From positions 4,247,501 to 4,311,500 of the forward strand of contig NZ_CP049744.1 of NCBI RefSeq assembly GCF_000760935.2: a stretch of 64,000 bases of DNA. The letters run 5' to 3'. The number at the start of each line of letters is the position of its first letter. Positions within the stretch are counted from its first letter, which is position 1. The position numbers were made by a program, and so were the translations under genes. Source of the stretch: Rhodococcoides fascians A25f. GTDB lineage: Bacteria; Actinomycetota; Actinomycetes; Mycobacteriales; Mycobacteriaceae. Shown one piece after another: positions 17,632-26,485 of this stretch. The notes under the pieces were generated by a model. The model saw nothing but the letters and a program-made list of their open reading frames with translations, made no database searches and was not told where the DNA came from.

Positions 17632-18846
17632 ATGAGCACTACAGAATCGACCGAGACCACCTCCAGGGGCTGCCCGGTGGTCAATTTCAACCACTACCAG
17701 CCGATGCCCTTCGGCGAAAAGATCGAACTGTACGACAAGCTTCGCGACGAGGCACCGGTGTACCGAAACGAGTTCGCCAACGGGCACTACATCGTCACCC
17801 GCTACGACGACATTCTGGCCGTATATCAAGAGCCGGAAACGTTCTCGAACGAAGCCGTAACCGTGTTCAATCCGAATCCTACCTACCGGTGGATTCCCGA
17901 GATGCTCGACGGTGACGAGCATCTGCAGTGGCGCAAGCAGCTCGGACCGCATTTCTCGCCGAAGGCCATTTCCCGCCTGGAAGAGAAGGTTCGCGACCGA
18001 GCCGTGTCGCTGATTCACGATATCGCCAAACGGGGTCGCTGTGATTTCATGGCAGACTTCGCCTTTCAGTACCCGTCCTTCATCTTCCTCGAACTCATGG
18101 GCCTACCGTTCGAGGACCTCGACCAATTCATGAAGTGGGAGCACGACATCCTGCACTTCTCCGGTGCCACCGCCGAGGAGACCGCCGAGCGCCGCGGTGA
18201 AGCGACGAAGGGTGTCACCTCGTACTTCGCGACAGTGATCGAGCAGCGACGAATCGAACCCAAAGACGATCTCGTCACCAAGGCGTTGTCGTTCGAGATC
18301 GACGGAAAGCCGGTCAACGACGAGGATCTGGGTGCATTCTGCCTGCTGATGTTCATGGCAGGCCTCGATACCGTCTCGGCCACGTTGGGGACCATCTACT
18401 ACCATCTGGCTCGACACCAGGACGATCGTCAACGCATCGTCGACGATCCCGATCTGATTCCGACCGCTATCGAGGAGTTCGTCCGCGCGTACGCGATCGT
18501 CATTCCTTCGCGCAAGGTCACCAAGGACACCGAGGTCGCAGGGTGTCCGATCGCCAAGGGCGAAATGATTTCCCTGCCATTGAATCTCGCTACCCGAGAC
18601 AACTCGGTCTATCCCGATGCCAAGGAGGTCAAGATCGACCGAAGCCCGAACAACCATATCGGTTTCGGTGCGGGACCTCACCGTTGTCTCGGCTCTCACC
18701 TCGCGCGTCGCGAGCTCAAGATAGCCCTCGAGGAATGGCACAAGGTGATCCCGAACTACAGGCTCGTCGAGGGCTCCGAGGTGCCGAGCGAGTCCGGTGC
18801 TCAGCTCGGTCCCAGCGGAAATGTCATTCTGGAATGGGACGTCTGA
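17632..18846 (+). CDS. Cytochrome P450 monooxygenase
   Basis: This is a 404-residue soluble bacterial P450 with ATG 17632 behind GAGGAG. The heme signature FGAGPHRCLG places the thiolate ligand at Cys352. The ExxR motif is E282-FV-R285. The I helix reads AGLDTVSA, keeping the acid-alcohol pair Asp246-Thr247 but with Val248 where Thr or Ser is common. It ends an operon holding two ferredoxins, an FprA-like reductase and alcohol and aldehyde dehydrogenases, so it likely performs the first hydroxylation of the pathway. The substrate is unknown. Confidence 0.95.
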   Translation: MSTTESTETTSRGCPVVNFNHYQPMPFGEKIELYDKLRDEAPVYRNEFANGHYIVTRYDDILAVYQEPETFSNEAVTVFNPNPTYRWIPEMLDGDEHLQWRKQLGPHFSPKAISRLEEKVRDRAVSLIHDIAKRGRCDFMADFAFQYPSFIFLELMGLPFEDLDQFMKWEHDILHFSGATAEETAERRGEATKGVTSYFATVIEQRRIEPKDDLVTKALSFEIDGKPVNDEDLGAFCLLMFMAGLDTVSATLGTIYYHLARHQDDRQRIVDDPDLIPTAIEEFVRAYAIVIPSRKVTKDTEVAGCPIAKGEMISLPLNLATRDNSVYPDAKEVKIDRSPNNHIGFGAGPHRCLGSHLARRELKIALEEWHKVIPNYRLVEGSEVPSESGAQLGPSGNVILEWDV

Positions 18847-18867
18847 CTCGATCGAAATACTACCGAA

Positions 18868-18911
18868 CGAAGTGTGCCACCCCCGGATTCGTCCGGGGGT
18901 GGCACACTTCG
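18868..18911. terminator. Bidirectional terminator hairpin between convergent genes
   Basis: A perfect 20-bp stem (18868-18887 with 18892-18911) is closed by a TTCG tetraloop. It lies between the P450 gene and the convergent TIM-barrel gene and can stop transcription from both sides. Confidence 0.9.
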
Positions 18912-18930
18912 ACTGGGTCCGCTGCGCCGC

Positions 18931-19719
18931 CTAGAGGATGCTCTCCAGTAAAGCCACACCGCGGCGGACCGAGGCGATATGGCCCTCCGCGTCGATCAGC
19001 GGTCCCGCTAGTTCGAGGTCGTACACCCCTTGGTAGCCGGCCTTCTCGATTCGTTCGATGCGGTCCGCGAGCGGAATGATCCCGTCACCGGGTACGGCAG
19101 CTTCAGGGCCGTCGCTGCCGTCGATGGTGTCGCCGATCTGAACCAGGGCGACGCGGCCGATGTTGCGTTCGAGATAAGCCTGCAGCGTAGGCTCGTTCCA
19201 TACGTGCCGGAGGTCGAGGCAGACTCCGAGGCCGGTTCGAGAGTCCAGATCCTCGACGTCGGCCAGTGAATGGACGAAAGACACCCATGCAAAAGACGGC
19301 AGCGTCGGCTCCACAGCCAGCGCCACACCGACCGCGTTCGCGTGCGATACGACCGGTTCGACGAGTTCTGCGTATGCCTCGAACGAAGCCTGCCTGCCTG
19401 TATCGAGCATCGGACCAGTGACGTTGTAGACCATGGGCGCACCGAGAACCACTGCAGCGTCGACCGTCTCGATCAGATCGGCACGGATTTCCGACCACGT
19501 CGAACGATCGCCCACGGTTTCGGGGTAGCTCGCGACAAGCCCGGCGACCTCGATTCCCGAGGACGCAACAGCGTCGATCCCCAGTTCCCAGCCCAAACTC
19601 CTGAACTTTCTCGCCTGCAACGTGGTTCGACCGGCCTCGACACTGCGCAGGACATCGAGCGTCGTCACGAGATCGAGCGTCGGAAAGCACAGGCCACTGA
19701 CAGATATACGTGCGTTCAT
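18931..19719 (-). CDS. Xylose-isomerase-like TIM-barrel (sugar phosphate isomerase/epimerase)
   Basis: This is a 262-residue protein of the AP-endonuclease-2/xylose-isomerase-like TIM-barrel superfamily. The likely metal-ligand segments are VEPTLP, LDLRHVW, QIGDTIDG and, at the end, YDLELAG. Members isomerise or epimerise sugars, inositols or hydroxy acids. The gene lies 25 bases after the binding-protein gene and is probably co-transcribed with it, so its substrate may be what that importer brings in. The exact reaction is unknown. Confidence 0.82.
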   Translation of the reverse strand: MNARISVSGLCFPTLDLVTTLDVLRSVEAGRTTLQARKFRSLGWELGIDAVASSGIEVAGLVASYPETVGDRSTWSEIRADLIETVDAAVVLGAPMVYNVTGPMLDTGRQASFEAYAELVEPVVSHANAVGVALAVEPTLPSFAWVSFVHSLADVEDLDSRTGLGVCLDLRHVWNEPTLQAYLERNIGRVALVQIGDTIDGSDGPEAAVPGDGIIPLADRIERIEKAGYQGVYDLELAGPLIDAEGHIASVRRGVALLESIL

Positions 19720-19744
19720 CGCCTTACTCCTGCAGTGCTATCGG

Positions 19745-21328
19745 TCATTTCGCGGCTATACCCACGTAACGCAGGTCGAAGATACCTTGGAAGTTCGAGA
19801 CACCCATCGAGTCGATGTCGATGACCTTGTCGCTGTACGCGAACTGGGTAGGCACAGCGCAGATGAAGACATCGAGTGCATCTCCGGTGGCCACGGCAGC
19901 TGCCTGCTCGATGTCGGCGTCTCGTGCGGCGTCCTCGATATTGGGGTCGTAGGACGCAAGAACCGCATCCTGCACTCCGGAGGAAATCGGTCCTGGGAAT
20001 CCACGGGAGTTGAGGTAGAAGCGAGCGAGCGACTGGTTCGACGCAGGCAAAGGCGTCCGAGACTGAACGTAGCCGTCGTAGGCACCCTGCGCATACTCCG
20101 CGCTGGAGGTGGCGGGATCACCCTGCTGGATCTGCATATCGATGCCGACCTCACGGAACTGCGCCTGAAGCGCCGACGCCAGGCCTTCTTGCAGCGACAA
20201 TCCGGTGGGAATGACGACACTCAGACTCGCGTTCTCGATCCCGGCTTCCGCCAGTAGATCTCGGGCCTTCTGCGGATCGTGGGAGTATTCGACGGGAGGT
20301 GTGTCGAGATGTCCGACGCGCTCGGGCGCAAGCGGCTGTCCGTTCGGGACGCACTGATCCGCGGTCAGGGAAGCACTGATCCCCTCCCGGTCGACTGCGT
20401 AATTGAGTGCTTGACGGAATTTCACGTTGTCGACGTTCGGCTTGCCCGTGTTGAGTTGGAGCGAATAGACGTTCGCTTCGGGATAGCTGAAGAAGCCGAA
20501 TCCCGCCCCCAGCTTGCTGCTCTGGTTGTAACTGGTCACCGGCGAGTAGGCGATGTCGATCTGTCCTGATCGCAGTGCATTGAGCCGGGCGTTGTCATCG
20601 ACGATCCCGGTGATGGTGAGCGACTTGGCCTGTTGTGCAGTCGGATCCCAGTATCCGTCACGTCTCTCGTACGTGACCGAATCGCCGACCTTGACCGAAG
20701 TCGCGGTGTAAGGACCCGACCCGACCGGATTGACGTCCAAGTCCGGGTTGTCCAGAGCTGCTGGACTGATCAGGGATCCGGACGCGCCCGAGAGCACGTA
20801 CGGCAGGTCCGAAGCCGGTCGCGTCGTGCGGATCACGACATGGGTCGAGTCGACCACCTCGGCCCCCGAGATCACCGACAGGTACGTCTTGGCAGTCGAA
20901 TCGGGGGTCTGCAGCGCATGATCGATGTTGGCTTTCACCGCGGCTGCGTCAAGTTTCGCTCCGTCGGAGAACGTGACGTCGTCACGAAGGGTGAACGTGG
21001 CCGACAGCCCGTCGGGAGCGAACTCCCACTCCGTGGCCACCATCGGTGCGAGTTCGGCACCGCTCTCCCCCGACACCATCTGTGTCAACCGGTCGTAGAC
21101 GGGAGCGAGGTATGCGTACGCTCCGATATCCGATGCCACCTTGTGCGGGTTCAGCGGTGCCGGCGGGATCACGAAACCCACACGGATTGCGCCGTTCGGA
21201 TCCGCCACCAGGTTCTCGTCCGATGCCCCTGGCGCAGTGGAACTGCTACCTCCGCACGCAACGAGAGCCACACTCAGCGTTGCCACTGCTGCGACGATTG
21301 TCCACCGTCGGAAAGATCTTCTAGCCAT
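19745..21328 (-). CDS. ABC importer substrate-binding lipoprotein (SBP_bac_5 family), system 1
   Basis: The protein has 527 residues from ATG 21328. A lipoprotein signal (twin-basic start, hydrophobic stretch, LVAC lipobox) predicts cleavage before Cys25 and anchoring outside the membrane. The body matches the large oligopeptide/dipeptide/nickel-binding family, with segments such as FTLRDDVTFSDGAKLDA. It is divergent from the rest of its transporter (21668-25450) and is preceded by the 34-bp element at 21411. The in-frame upstream stretch covers that regulatory element and is not coding. Confidence 0.92.
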   Translation of the reverse strand: MARRSFRRWTIVAAVATLSVALVACGGSSSTAPGASDENLVADPNGAIRVGFVIPPAPLNPHKVASDIGAYAYLAPVYDRLTQMVSGESGAELAPMVATEWEFAPDGLSATFTLRDDVTFSDGAKLDAAAVKANIDHALQTPDSTAKTYLSVISGAEVVDSTHVVIRTTRPASDLPYVLSGASGSLISPAALDNPDLDVNPVGSGPYTATSVKVGDSVTYERRDGYWDPTAQQAKSLTITGIVDDNARLNALRSGQIDIAYSPVTSYNQSSKLGAGFGFFSYPEANVYSLQLNTGKPNVDNVKFRQALNYAVDREGISASLTADQCVPNGQPLAPERVGHLDTPPVEYSHDPQKARDLLAEAGIENASLSVVIPTGLSLQEGLASALQAQFREVGIDMQIQQGDPATSSAEYAQGAYDGYVQSRTPLPASNQSLARFYLNSRGFPGPISSGVQDAVLASYDPNIEDAARDADIEQAAAVATGDALDVFICAVPTQFAYSDKVIDIDSMGVSNFQGIFDLRYVGIAAK

Positions 21329-21410
21329 GCTGACGTGTTCCTTGTCCTTGGGTGAGGAGACCGGTGCACAGAGCGCCGAGGCGTCGACCCTGCGATTCGC
21401 AATCGGTCCG

Positions 21411-21444
21411 ACTAGTAGTACCTTGTGTGATGGGTCACTGTAAA
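21411..21444 (-). promoter_or_regulatory. 34-bp conserved promoter/operator element, copy 2
   Basis: Read on the minus strand it begins TTTACAGTGA, then seven variable bases, CACAAGGTA, one variable base and TACTAGT. This matches the copy at 12330-12363 at 28 of 34 positions, and it points toward the binding-protein gene 82 bases away. The match suggests that this gene and the P450 operon share a regulator. Confidence 0.6.
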
Positions 21445-21549
21445 GGATCGAGACGAATCGACACCCAATTTGCGTCACCTTCCGCTAGCTTCGCCCCACT
21501 ACCAGCTGCGCCTCGAAAACCGGCACGGTCGACCGATATCTCTCTTATC

Positions 21550-21564
21550 TACCTAAGTTAGGTA
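21550..21564. promoter_or_regulatory. Perfect 15-bp palindrome TACCTAAGTTAGGTA, probable operator
   Basis: Seven-base arms flank a single central G, 103 bases before the first ATPase start. The arms have the opposite order to an IdeR iron box (TTAGG...CCTAA), so an iron-regulator assignment is not supported. A GntR- or TetR-type site is more likely. Confidence 0.55.
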
Positions 21565-21667
21565 TGTCGTCGCGATTTGGTCTACTGTGATGCAGGTCAT
21601 CATGAACGCATGACGCCACCTCCGTCGTCGGCATCAGCGGCGGATCGTCGACCGAGGAGAACCTGTC

Positions 21668-22699
21668 ATGGCAACGGACACAGCCCTCTCACCCCCCGCC
21701 ACAGCGACGAACGGCGTGCTGGAGATCGATGCACTGAGCGTGGAGTTCGCCACCGATCGTGGATGGACCCGTGTTGTCGACGAAGTGTCGATCAGCGTTC
21801 CTCCCGGCACCACCGTGGGACTCGTCGGCGAGTCGGGTTCAGGGAAGACAGTGACTTCCTTGGCCGCGATGGGATTGCTGCCCCAGCGGGTGGCCCGAGT
21901 CTCCGGTTCCATAAAGATTGCCGGTCGCGAGATCGTCGGCCTGTCCGAGAGGGAGATGTCCGACATCCGCGGCACCGATGTGTCAATGGTGTTCCAGGAG
22001 CCACGTCGAAGCCTCAGCCCTGCTTTCACGGTCGGGGATCAGGTTGCTGAAGTAGTCCGTCGTCATGAGGACGTCTCCAAGAAGGAGTCCGTCGTTCGAG
22101 CCATCGAGATGCTCGACTCGGTCGGGATCGCGGACGCGAGAAAACGTTCCAAGCTCTACCCACACGAGTTCTCCGGCGGCATGTGCCAGCGAGTGATGCT
22201 GGCCATCGCGATGGTGTGTCGGCCCAAGCTACTCATCGCCGACGAGCCCACGACCGCACTCGATGTCACGGTTCAGCGAGAGATGCTCAGGTTGATGAAA
22301 CAGTTGCAGCACGAGTACGACGTGTCGATTCTGTTCATCACACACGATCTCGGCGTCGTGTCCGAGATGTGCGACCGGGTGAACGTCATGTACGCCGGTC
22401 AGGTTGTGGAATCGACCGATATCGACGGCCTGTTCGACGAACCGCGACATCCCTATACAGAGGGGTTGCTCGCCGCGATTCCGAATGCACGCTCACAACG
22501 AACGCGGTTGTCGGCCATCCCCGGAGCTGTGCCGGCGCCGTGGGACTGGCCGACCAGCTGCCGATTCGATTCCCGATGCGCCTACGCCGAACCGGGCCGA
22601 TGTGACGAACACTCGGTGCCCTTGCAGCACCTCTCCGGCGGAACCGCAGTGAGATGCCTCCGTCACGAAGAACTGACCCTGAAGGGTTACGGCTCATGA
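21668..22699 (+). CDS. ABC importer ATPase, DppD/OppD-like, system 1
   Basis: This is a 343-residue nucleotide-binding subunit. Walker A is GESGSGKT (residues 54-61), the Q-loop is Gln110, the ABC signature is FSGGMCQR (168-175), Walker B is LLIADEPT (188-195) and the switch histidine is His226. A C-terminal cysteine-containing extension ([15 protein letters not shown]) is typical of oligopeptide/dipeptide-type ATPases. ATG 21668 follows GAGGAG. It overlaps the next gene by four bases. Confidence 0.95.
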   Translation: MATDTALSPPATATNGVLEIDALSVEFATDRGWTRVVDEVSISVPPGTTVGLVGESGSGKTVTSLAAMGLLPQRVARVSGSIKIAGREIVGLSEREMSDIRGTDVSMVFQEPRRSLSPAFTVGDQVAEVVRRHEDVSKKESVVRAIEMLDSVGIADARKRSKLYPHEFSGGMCQRVMLAIAMVCRPKLLIADEPTTALDVTVQREMLRLMKQLQHEYDVSILFITHDLGVVSEMCDRVNVMYAGQVVESTDIDGLFDEPRHPYTEGLLAAIPNARSQRTRLSAIPGAVPAPWDWPTSCRFDSRCAYAEPGRCDEHSVPLQHLSGGTAVRCLRHEELTLKGYGS

Positions 22700-23532
22700 C
22701 AGCTCTCCTCGAAGTCGAGGGACTTCACAAGAGTTTTCCGACCGCCCGCAACATGTTCGGCCGAGTGACCGAACGCGCGGCGGTGACCAAGGACGTGTCG
22801 TTCACCGTCTCCGCCGGAGAAACTCTCGGCATCGTCGGGGAATCCGGAGCAGGTAAATCCACCATCGGCCGTCAAGTCCTGAGATTGATCGAACCCGATT
22901 CGGGCACAGTTCGATTCGACGGGCGCGACGTCGGTGAGCTGAAGGGTAAAGAGCTTCTGGCCTTCCGCCGTCGAGCCCAGATGATCTTCCAGGATCCCTT
23001 CAGTTCCTTGGATCCACACATGACCATTCGCAACGCTGTGGGCGAACCCCTCACCATTCACTTCGGAATCAAGGGCGAGGAACGGGATCGACGAGTTGTG
23101 GAGATGCTCGAGCGCGTCGGTATGCGGGCAGACCAGCTCGACAAGTACCCCCGCGAGTTCTCCGGTGGGCAGCTGCAGCGCATTGCCATCGCGCGCGCGC
23201 TCACACTCGATCCAGACTTCATCGTATGCGATGAACCGGTAGCGGCACTGGACGTTTCGATCCAGGCTCAGGTTCTCAATCTCCTGCTCGACCTTCAGAC
23301 CGAGCGTGGCCTGTCCTACATTTTCATCTCACACGATCTGTCACTGATCAGATTTCTCGCTCACCGAGTCCTCGTCATGTACCAGGGCGAAATAGTCGAA
23401 TCGGGAACGGCCGAGCAGCTCTTCGAGCGACCCGAGCACCCGTACACCAAGTCACTGGTCGCAGCAGTTCCCGACCCACGATCGCGACGGCGAACGACGA
23501 GCGCGCCGCGAGAGGATGTGCAGGGAAGATGA
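22696..23532 (+). CDS. ABC importer ATPase, DppF/OppF-like, system 1
   Basis: This is a 278-residue second ATPase, with start ATG 22696 coupled to the previous stop (ATGA). Walker A is GESGAGKST (about 48-56), the signature is FSGGQLQR (155-162), Walker B is FIVCDEP (175-181) and the switch histidine is His213. It pairs with the preceding subunit to energise the transporter. It is shorter at the C-terminus than many OppF proteins but complete in its motifs. Confidence 0.95.
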   Translation: MTALLEVEGLHKSFPTARNMFGRVTERAAVTKDVSFTVSAGETLGIVGESGAGKSTIGRQVLRLIEPDSGTVRFDGRDVGELKGKELLAFRRRAQMIFQDPFSSLDPHMTIRNAVGEPLTIHFGIKGEERDRRVVEMLERVGMRADQLDKYPREFSGGQLQRIAIARALTLDPDFIVCDEPVAALDVSIQAQVLNLLLDLQTERGLSYIFISHDLSLIRFLAHRVLVMYQGEIVESGTAEQLFERPEHPYTKSLVAAVPDPRSRRRTTSAPREDVQGR

Positions 23533-24470
23533 CCACCTTGCTAGCGAGACGCCTCCTCTCTGCGATCCCACTTCTACTGTTCCTGAGCTTCTTCGTCTAT
23601 CTACTCGTCGATCTGATGCCGGGAGACGCTGCAACCAACCTTGCCGGTGACAGTGCGTCGCCTGCCGATATCGAGGCGCTGCGCGCGCAACTCGGCCTCG
23701 ACGAGCCCTTGGTGGTCCGATACGTCGATTGGCTGGGAAATGTGTTCACAGGCGACTTCGGCACGTCGCTGTACAGCTCGCAGTCGGTGGCACAGATTCT
23801 CCTCGAACGCATTCCGGTGACCCTGTCCTTGGCCGTGGTGACAATGGTGTTGGTGATCGTCATCGGACTGCCGCTGGGGATCTTCGCAGCCATGCGAGCG
23901 AACTCGCTGGCGGACCGGGCGCTGACCGCCTTTGCCGGCGTCGCCATGGCCGTGCCTCCCTTCATCATCGGGCTGGCGCTGGTGATCGGACTGGCAATTT
24001 CTGCGCCGATATTTCCAGCCACCGGTTACATCCCGCTCGCAGACGGACTCGTGCCGTGGTTGCAACACCTCTTTCTGCCGGCAATCGCGATCGCCGCGAT
24101 CTCGATTGCGGAAGTCGCCCGCCAGACCAGAGCCGCCGTGGTCGACACCCTCGGCAAGGACTTCATCCGGACCGCGCGGGCAAAGGGACTTCGCACGAGC
24201 GGGATCGTGGGAAAGCATGCGCTCAAAGTCGCCGGCGTTCCGATCGTCACCGTGCTCGGACTTCAGGTCAATCGCGTGTTGGCCGGTGCCGTCACCGTCG
24301 AATTCGTCTTCGCCCTTCCCGGACTCGGCACTCTCGCAGTCAATTCCGTCTTCACCCGTGATATTCCGGTCATCCTCGGCATCGTCATGATCATGGCCGT
24401 CGCGATCGTGGTCATCAATTTGGTCGTCGACATGGCGTCCGCGTATCTGAACCCACGGGTCCGAGTCTGA
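23529..24470 (+). CDS. ABC importer permease, DppB-like, system 1
   Basis: This is a 313-residue inner-membrane subunit with six predicted transmembrane helices. The first lies at about residues 9-29, and a long extracytoplasmic loop with the LGLDEPLVVRYVDW motif follows. The coupling-helix region that contacts the ATPase is DFIRTARAKGL. The start ATG 23529 overlaps the previous stop. It forms a heterodimer with the following permease. Confidence 0.95.
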   Translation: MTTLLARRLLSAIPLLLFLSFFVYLLVDLMPGDAATNLAGDSASPADIEALRAQLGLDEPLVVRYVDWLGNVFTGDFGTSLYSSQSVAQILLERIPVTLSLAVVTMVLVIVIGLPLGIFAAMRANSLADRALTAFAGVAMAVPPFIIGLALVIGLAISAPIFPATGYIPLADGLVPWLQHLFLPAIAIAAISIAEVARQTRAAVVDTLGKDFIRTARAKGLRTSGIVGKHALKVAGVPIVTVLGLQVNRVLAGAVTVEFVFALPGLGTLAVNSVFTRDIPVILGIVMIMAVAIVVINLVVDMASAYLNPRVRV

Positions 24471-24517
24471 TCGGTCCGGCCCCGTCCACCGATCATTCTC
24501 CCTTCGAAAGGACTTCC

Positions 24518-25450
24518 ATGAGCGAAACCGTCGCTCCCCTCGATGCTTCGCAGACGTCCACCGAGCCGCCCGCACGGCCCCGTAAAAGGTTTGCGCACTC
24601 GTTCCGTACGTCGAGACCACTCGTGTTGTTGCGCCGCAACATTCCGGCGATGACGGCGCTCGTGTTTCTGCTGTTCGTCGGTTTTCTTGCCGTGTTCGGA
24701 GATGCGATCGCTCCGTTCGACCCCAATGCGCAGGATCTCGGAAACAGCCTCTCGGGTCCGACCGCGCAGAATTGGCTCGGCACCGACATCTACGGCCGCG
24801 ACGAATACAGCCGGCTGCTCTCGTCCGCCAGCGTCACGATGCTGGCCGTCATTCAGGCAGTGGGGGTAGCCGCGCTGATCGGCATTCCCACCGGGCTGTT
24901 CGCCGGGGTGACGGGCGGGTGGATCGGCGGACTCTTCAGCCGGTTCTCCGATGCCCTCCAAGCTCTGCCCCCGCTGATTCTCGCCATAGCCATCATCGGC
25001 ATCTTCGGACCCGGACTGACCAATGCCATGGTGGCGATAGGGCTCGTCATGGCTCCCTCGCTGTTCCGCTTGGCCCGCGGGGCCGCAGAGTCGATCGCGA
25101 CCGAAACGTACATCGAAGCTGCCCGCGCACTCGGTTGTGGGAGAGGACGCATGTTGTGGAGCCATGTTCTGCCCAACGCGTCCTCCCCGCTGCTCGTGCA
25201 ACTGTCGTTCTCCGCCGGCGTGGCCATCGTTGCCGAGGCGAGCTTGAGCTTCCTCGGACTCGGTGTCCAACCGCCCCAAACTTCCTGGGGTTCGATGGTG
25301 CGCGAAGCTTTCGACAACGTCTACAGCTCCCCCGGAACGATCGTGGCACCTGCTCTCATGATCGTTCTGACCGTCCTCGCCTTCTCGACATTGGGCGATG
25401 GGCTTCGTGACGCCCTCGAGGGCTCGGCCACGGTGACCGAGAAAGCCTGA
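24518..25450 (+). CDS. ABC importer permease, DppC-like, system 1
   Basis: This is a 310-residue permease with a cytoplasmic N-terminus rich in Pro and Arg, then six predicted helices. The family motif is GTDIYGRDEYSRLL, and the EAA-type coupling segment TYIEAARALGCG precedes SFLGLGVQPPQTSWG. ATG 24518 follows GAAAGGA. It completes importer system 1. The gene converges on system 2, whose last gene ends 43 bases downstream. Confidence 0.95.
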   Translation: MSETVAPLDASQTSTEPPARPRKRFAHSFRTSRPLVLLRRNIPAMTALVFLLFVGFLAVFGDAIAPFDPNAQDLGNSLSGPTAQNWLGTDIYGRDEYSRLLSSASVTMLAVIQAVGVAALIGIPTGLFAGVTGGWIGGLFSRFSDALQALPPLILAIAIIGIFGPGLTNAMVAIGLVMAPSLFRLARGAAESIATETYIEAARALGCGRGRMLWSHVLPNASSPLLVQLSFSAGVAIVAEASLSFLGLGVQPPQTSWGSMVREAFDNVYSSPGTIVAPALMIVLTVLAFSTLGDGLRDALEGSATVTEKA

Positions 25451-25492
25451 CCGAGGAAGCCTGACGCGCGAGCAACCTCCGTGCGGTAGGCC

Positions 25493-26485
25493 TTATGCAT
25501 CGAGAGGGAAGTGACACGCGGCGAACCGGCCCGGACGTATCTCGCGCATCACCGGTTCGTCCTCGGCGCACCGACTCTGCGCAGAGGGACATCTCGTCCT
25601 GAACGGACAGCCCGACGGCGGAGTCAGCGGCGAAGGAATATCTCCGGTCAGGGCCGGCCCCGCGAACCCCTTCTCCGGATCGGTCAATGGGACCGAATCC
25701 AACAGAGCTCGGGTGTACGGATGCACTGGACTTGCGTAGACCTCGGCGGAATCGCCGTACTCACACACCTTTCCGAGGTACATCACCAGAACGTTGTCAC
25801 TGACCGTTCGTACGACGCCGAGGTCGTGGGCGATGAACACGACGGTCAGGTCGAATTCCTTCTTGAGGGTCTCCAGCAGGTTCAGGATTTGTGCCTGCAC
25901 CGAGACGTCCAGTGCAGACACCGGCTCATCGCAGATCAACAGACGAGGGTTCAGGGCCAACGCGCGCCCGATTGCAACGCGCTGTGCTTGACCCCCGGAC
26001 AGCTGACGGGGAACCATCTCGGCAAATCGTGCGCCCGACAGCCCGACCTGACCGAGCACGGATCGAGATGCACGCGCACGCTCCTCGGACGGGGTGCCGC
26101 CGATCGCGAGGCCTTCGACAACGATGTCCTTGACGGACCGCCGCGGATTCAGCGAAGCAACCGGATCCTGGAAGATCATCTGCATCTCGCGCCGAAGCAG
26201 ACGCATTCGTTTCTCGGAAACTTCTTCGATCCATTCGCCGTTGTACCGGATGCGGCCACCCACAATCGGATCGAGACGGAGCACCGCCCGTCCTGTGGTC
26301 GATTTTCCACATCCCGACTCACCGACGATTCCGAGGGTCTCCCCCCGCTCGACATCGAAGCTGATTCCGCCGACGGCCTTGAACGTTCCGCCCTTCGTCC
26401 GGTATTCGACTTCGAGGTTCTCGACACTGAGGAGGACGTCCTCTCCCCTCAGATGCGCAGTACCACTACCGGCCAACGAGCTCAC
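25493..26485 (-). CDS. ABC importer ATPase, DppF/OppF-like, system 2
   Basis: This is a 330-residue ATPase with Walker A GESGCGKST (56-64), signature QLSGGQAQR (161-169), Walker B LLICDEP (182-188), switch His220 and the C-terminal oligopeptide-type cysteine segment (CPFRTRC). The listed start is GTG 26485, overlapping the preceding gene by 20 bases. Its ribosome site is weak, so a start closer to the ENLEVEY segment is possible. It is the last gene of the system 2 operon. Confidence 0.92.
   Translation of the reverse strand: MSSLAGSGTAHLRGEDVLLSVENLEVEYRTKGGTFKAVGGISFDVERGETLGIVGESGCGKSTTGRAVLRLDPIVGGRIRYNGEWIEEVSEKRMRLLRREMQMIFQDPVASLNPRRSVKDIVVEGLAIGGTPSEERARASRSVLGQVGLSGARFAEMVPRQLSGGQAQRVAIGRALALNPRLLICDEPVSALDVSVQAQILNLLETLKKEFDLTVVFIAHDLGVVRTVSDNVLVMYLGKVCEYGDSAEVYASPVHPYTRALLDSVPLTDPEKGFAGPALTGDIPSPLTPPSGCPFRTRCPSAQSRCAEDEPVMREIRPGRFAACHFPLDA

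Larger units (their letters stand above)
21329..21667. other. Divergent control region of ABC system 1 (339 bases, no gene)
   Basis: The region separates the leftward binding-protein gene from the rightward ATPase/permease genes. It holds two regulatory signals: the 34-bp element at 21411-21444 facing left and the palindrome at 21550-21564 facing right. I find no credible coding frame in it. Confidence 0.7.

Noticed and set aside
17632..18846. P450 of the Rhodococcus fascians fas (cytokinin) virulence locus
   Set aside because: No isopentenyl transferase or other fas-type genes are present, and the neighbours form an alcohol/aldehyde oxidation operon instead.
21550..21564. Reading the palindrome as an IdeR/DtxR iron box
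   Set aside because: The IdeR consensus has TTAGG on the left and CCTAA on the right; here the order is reversed, and no siderophore gene is nearby.
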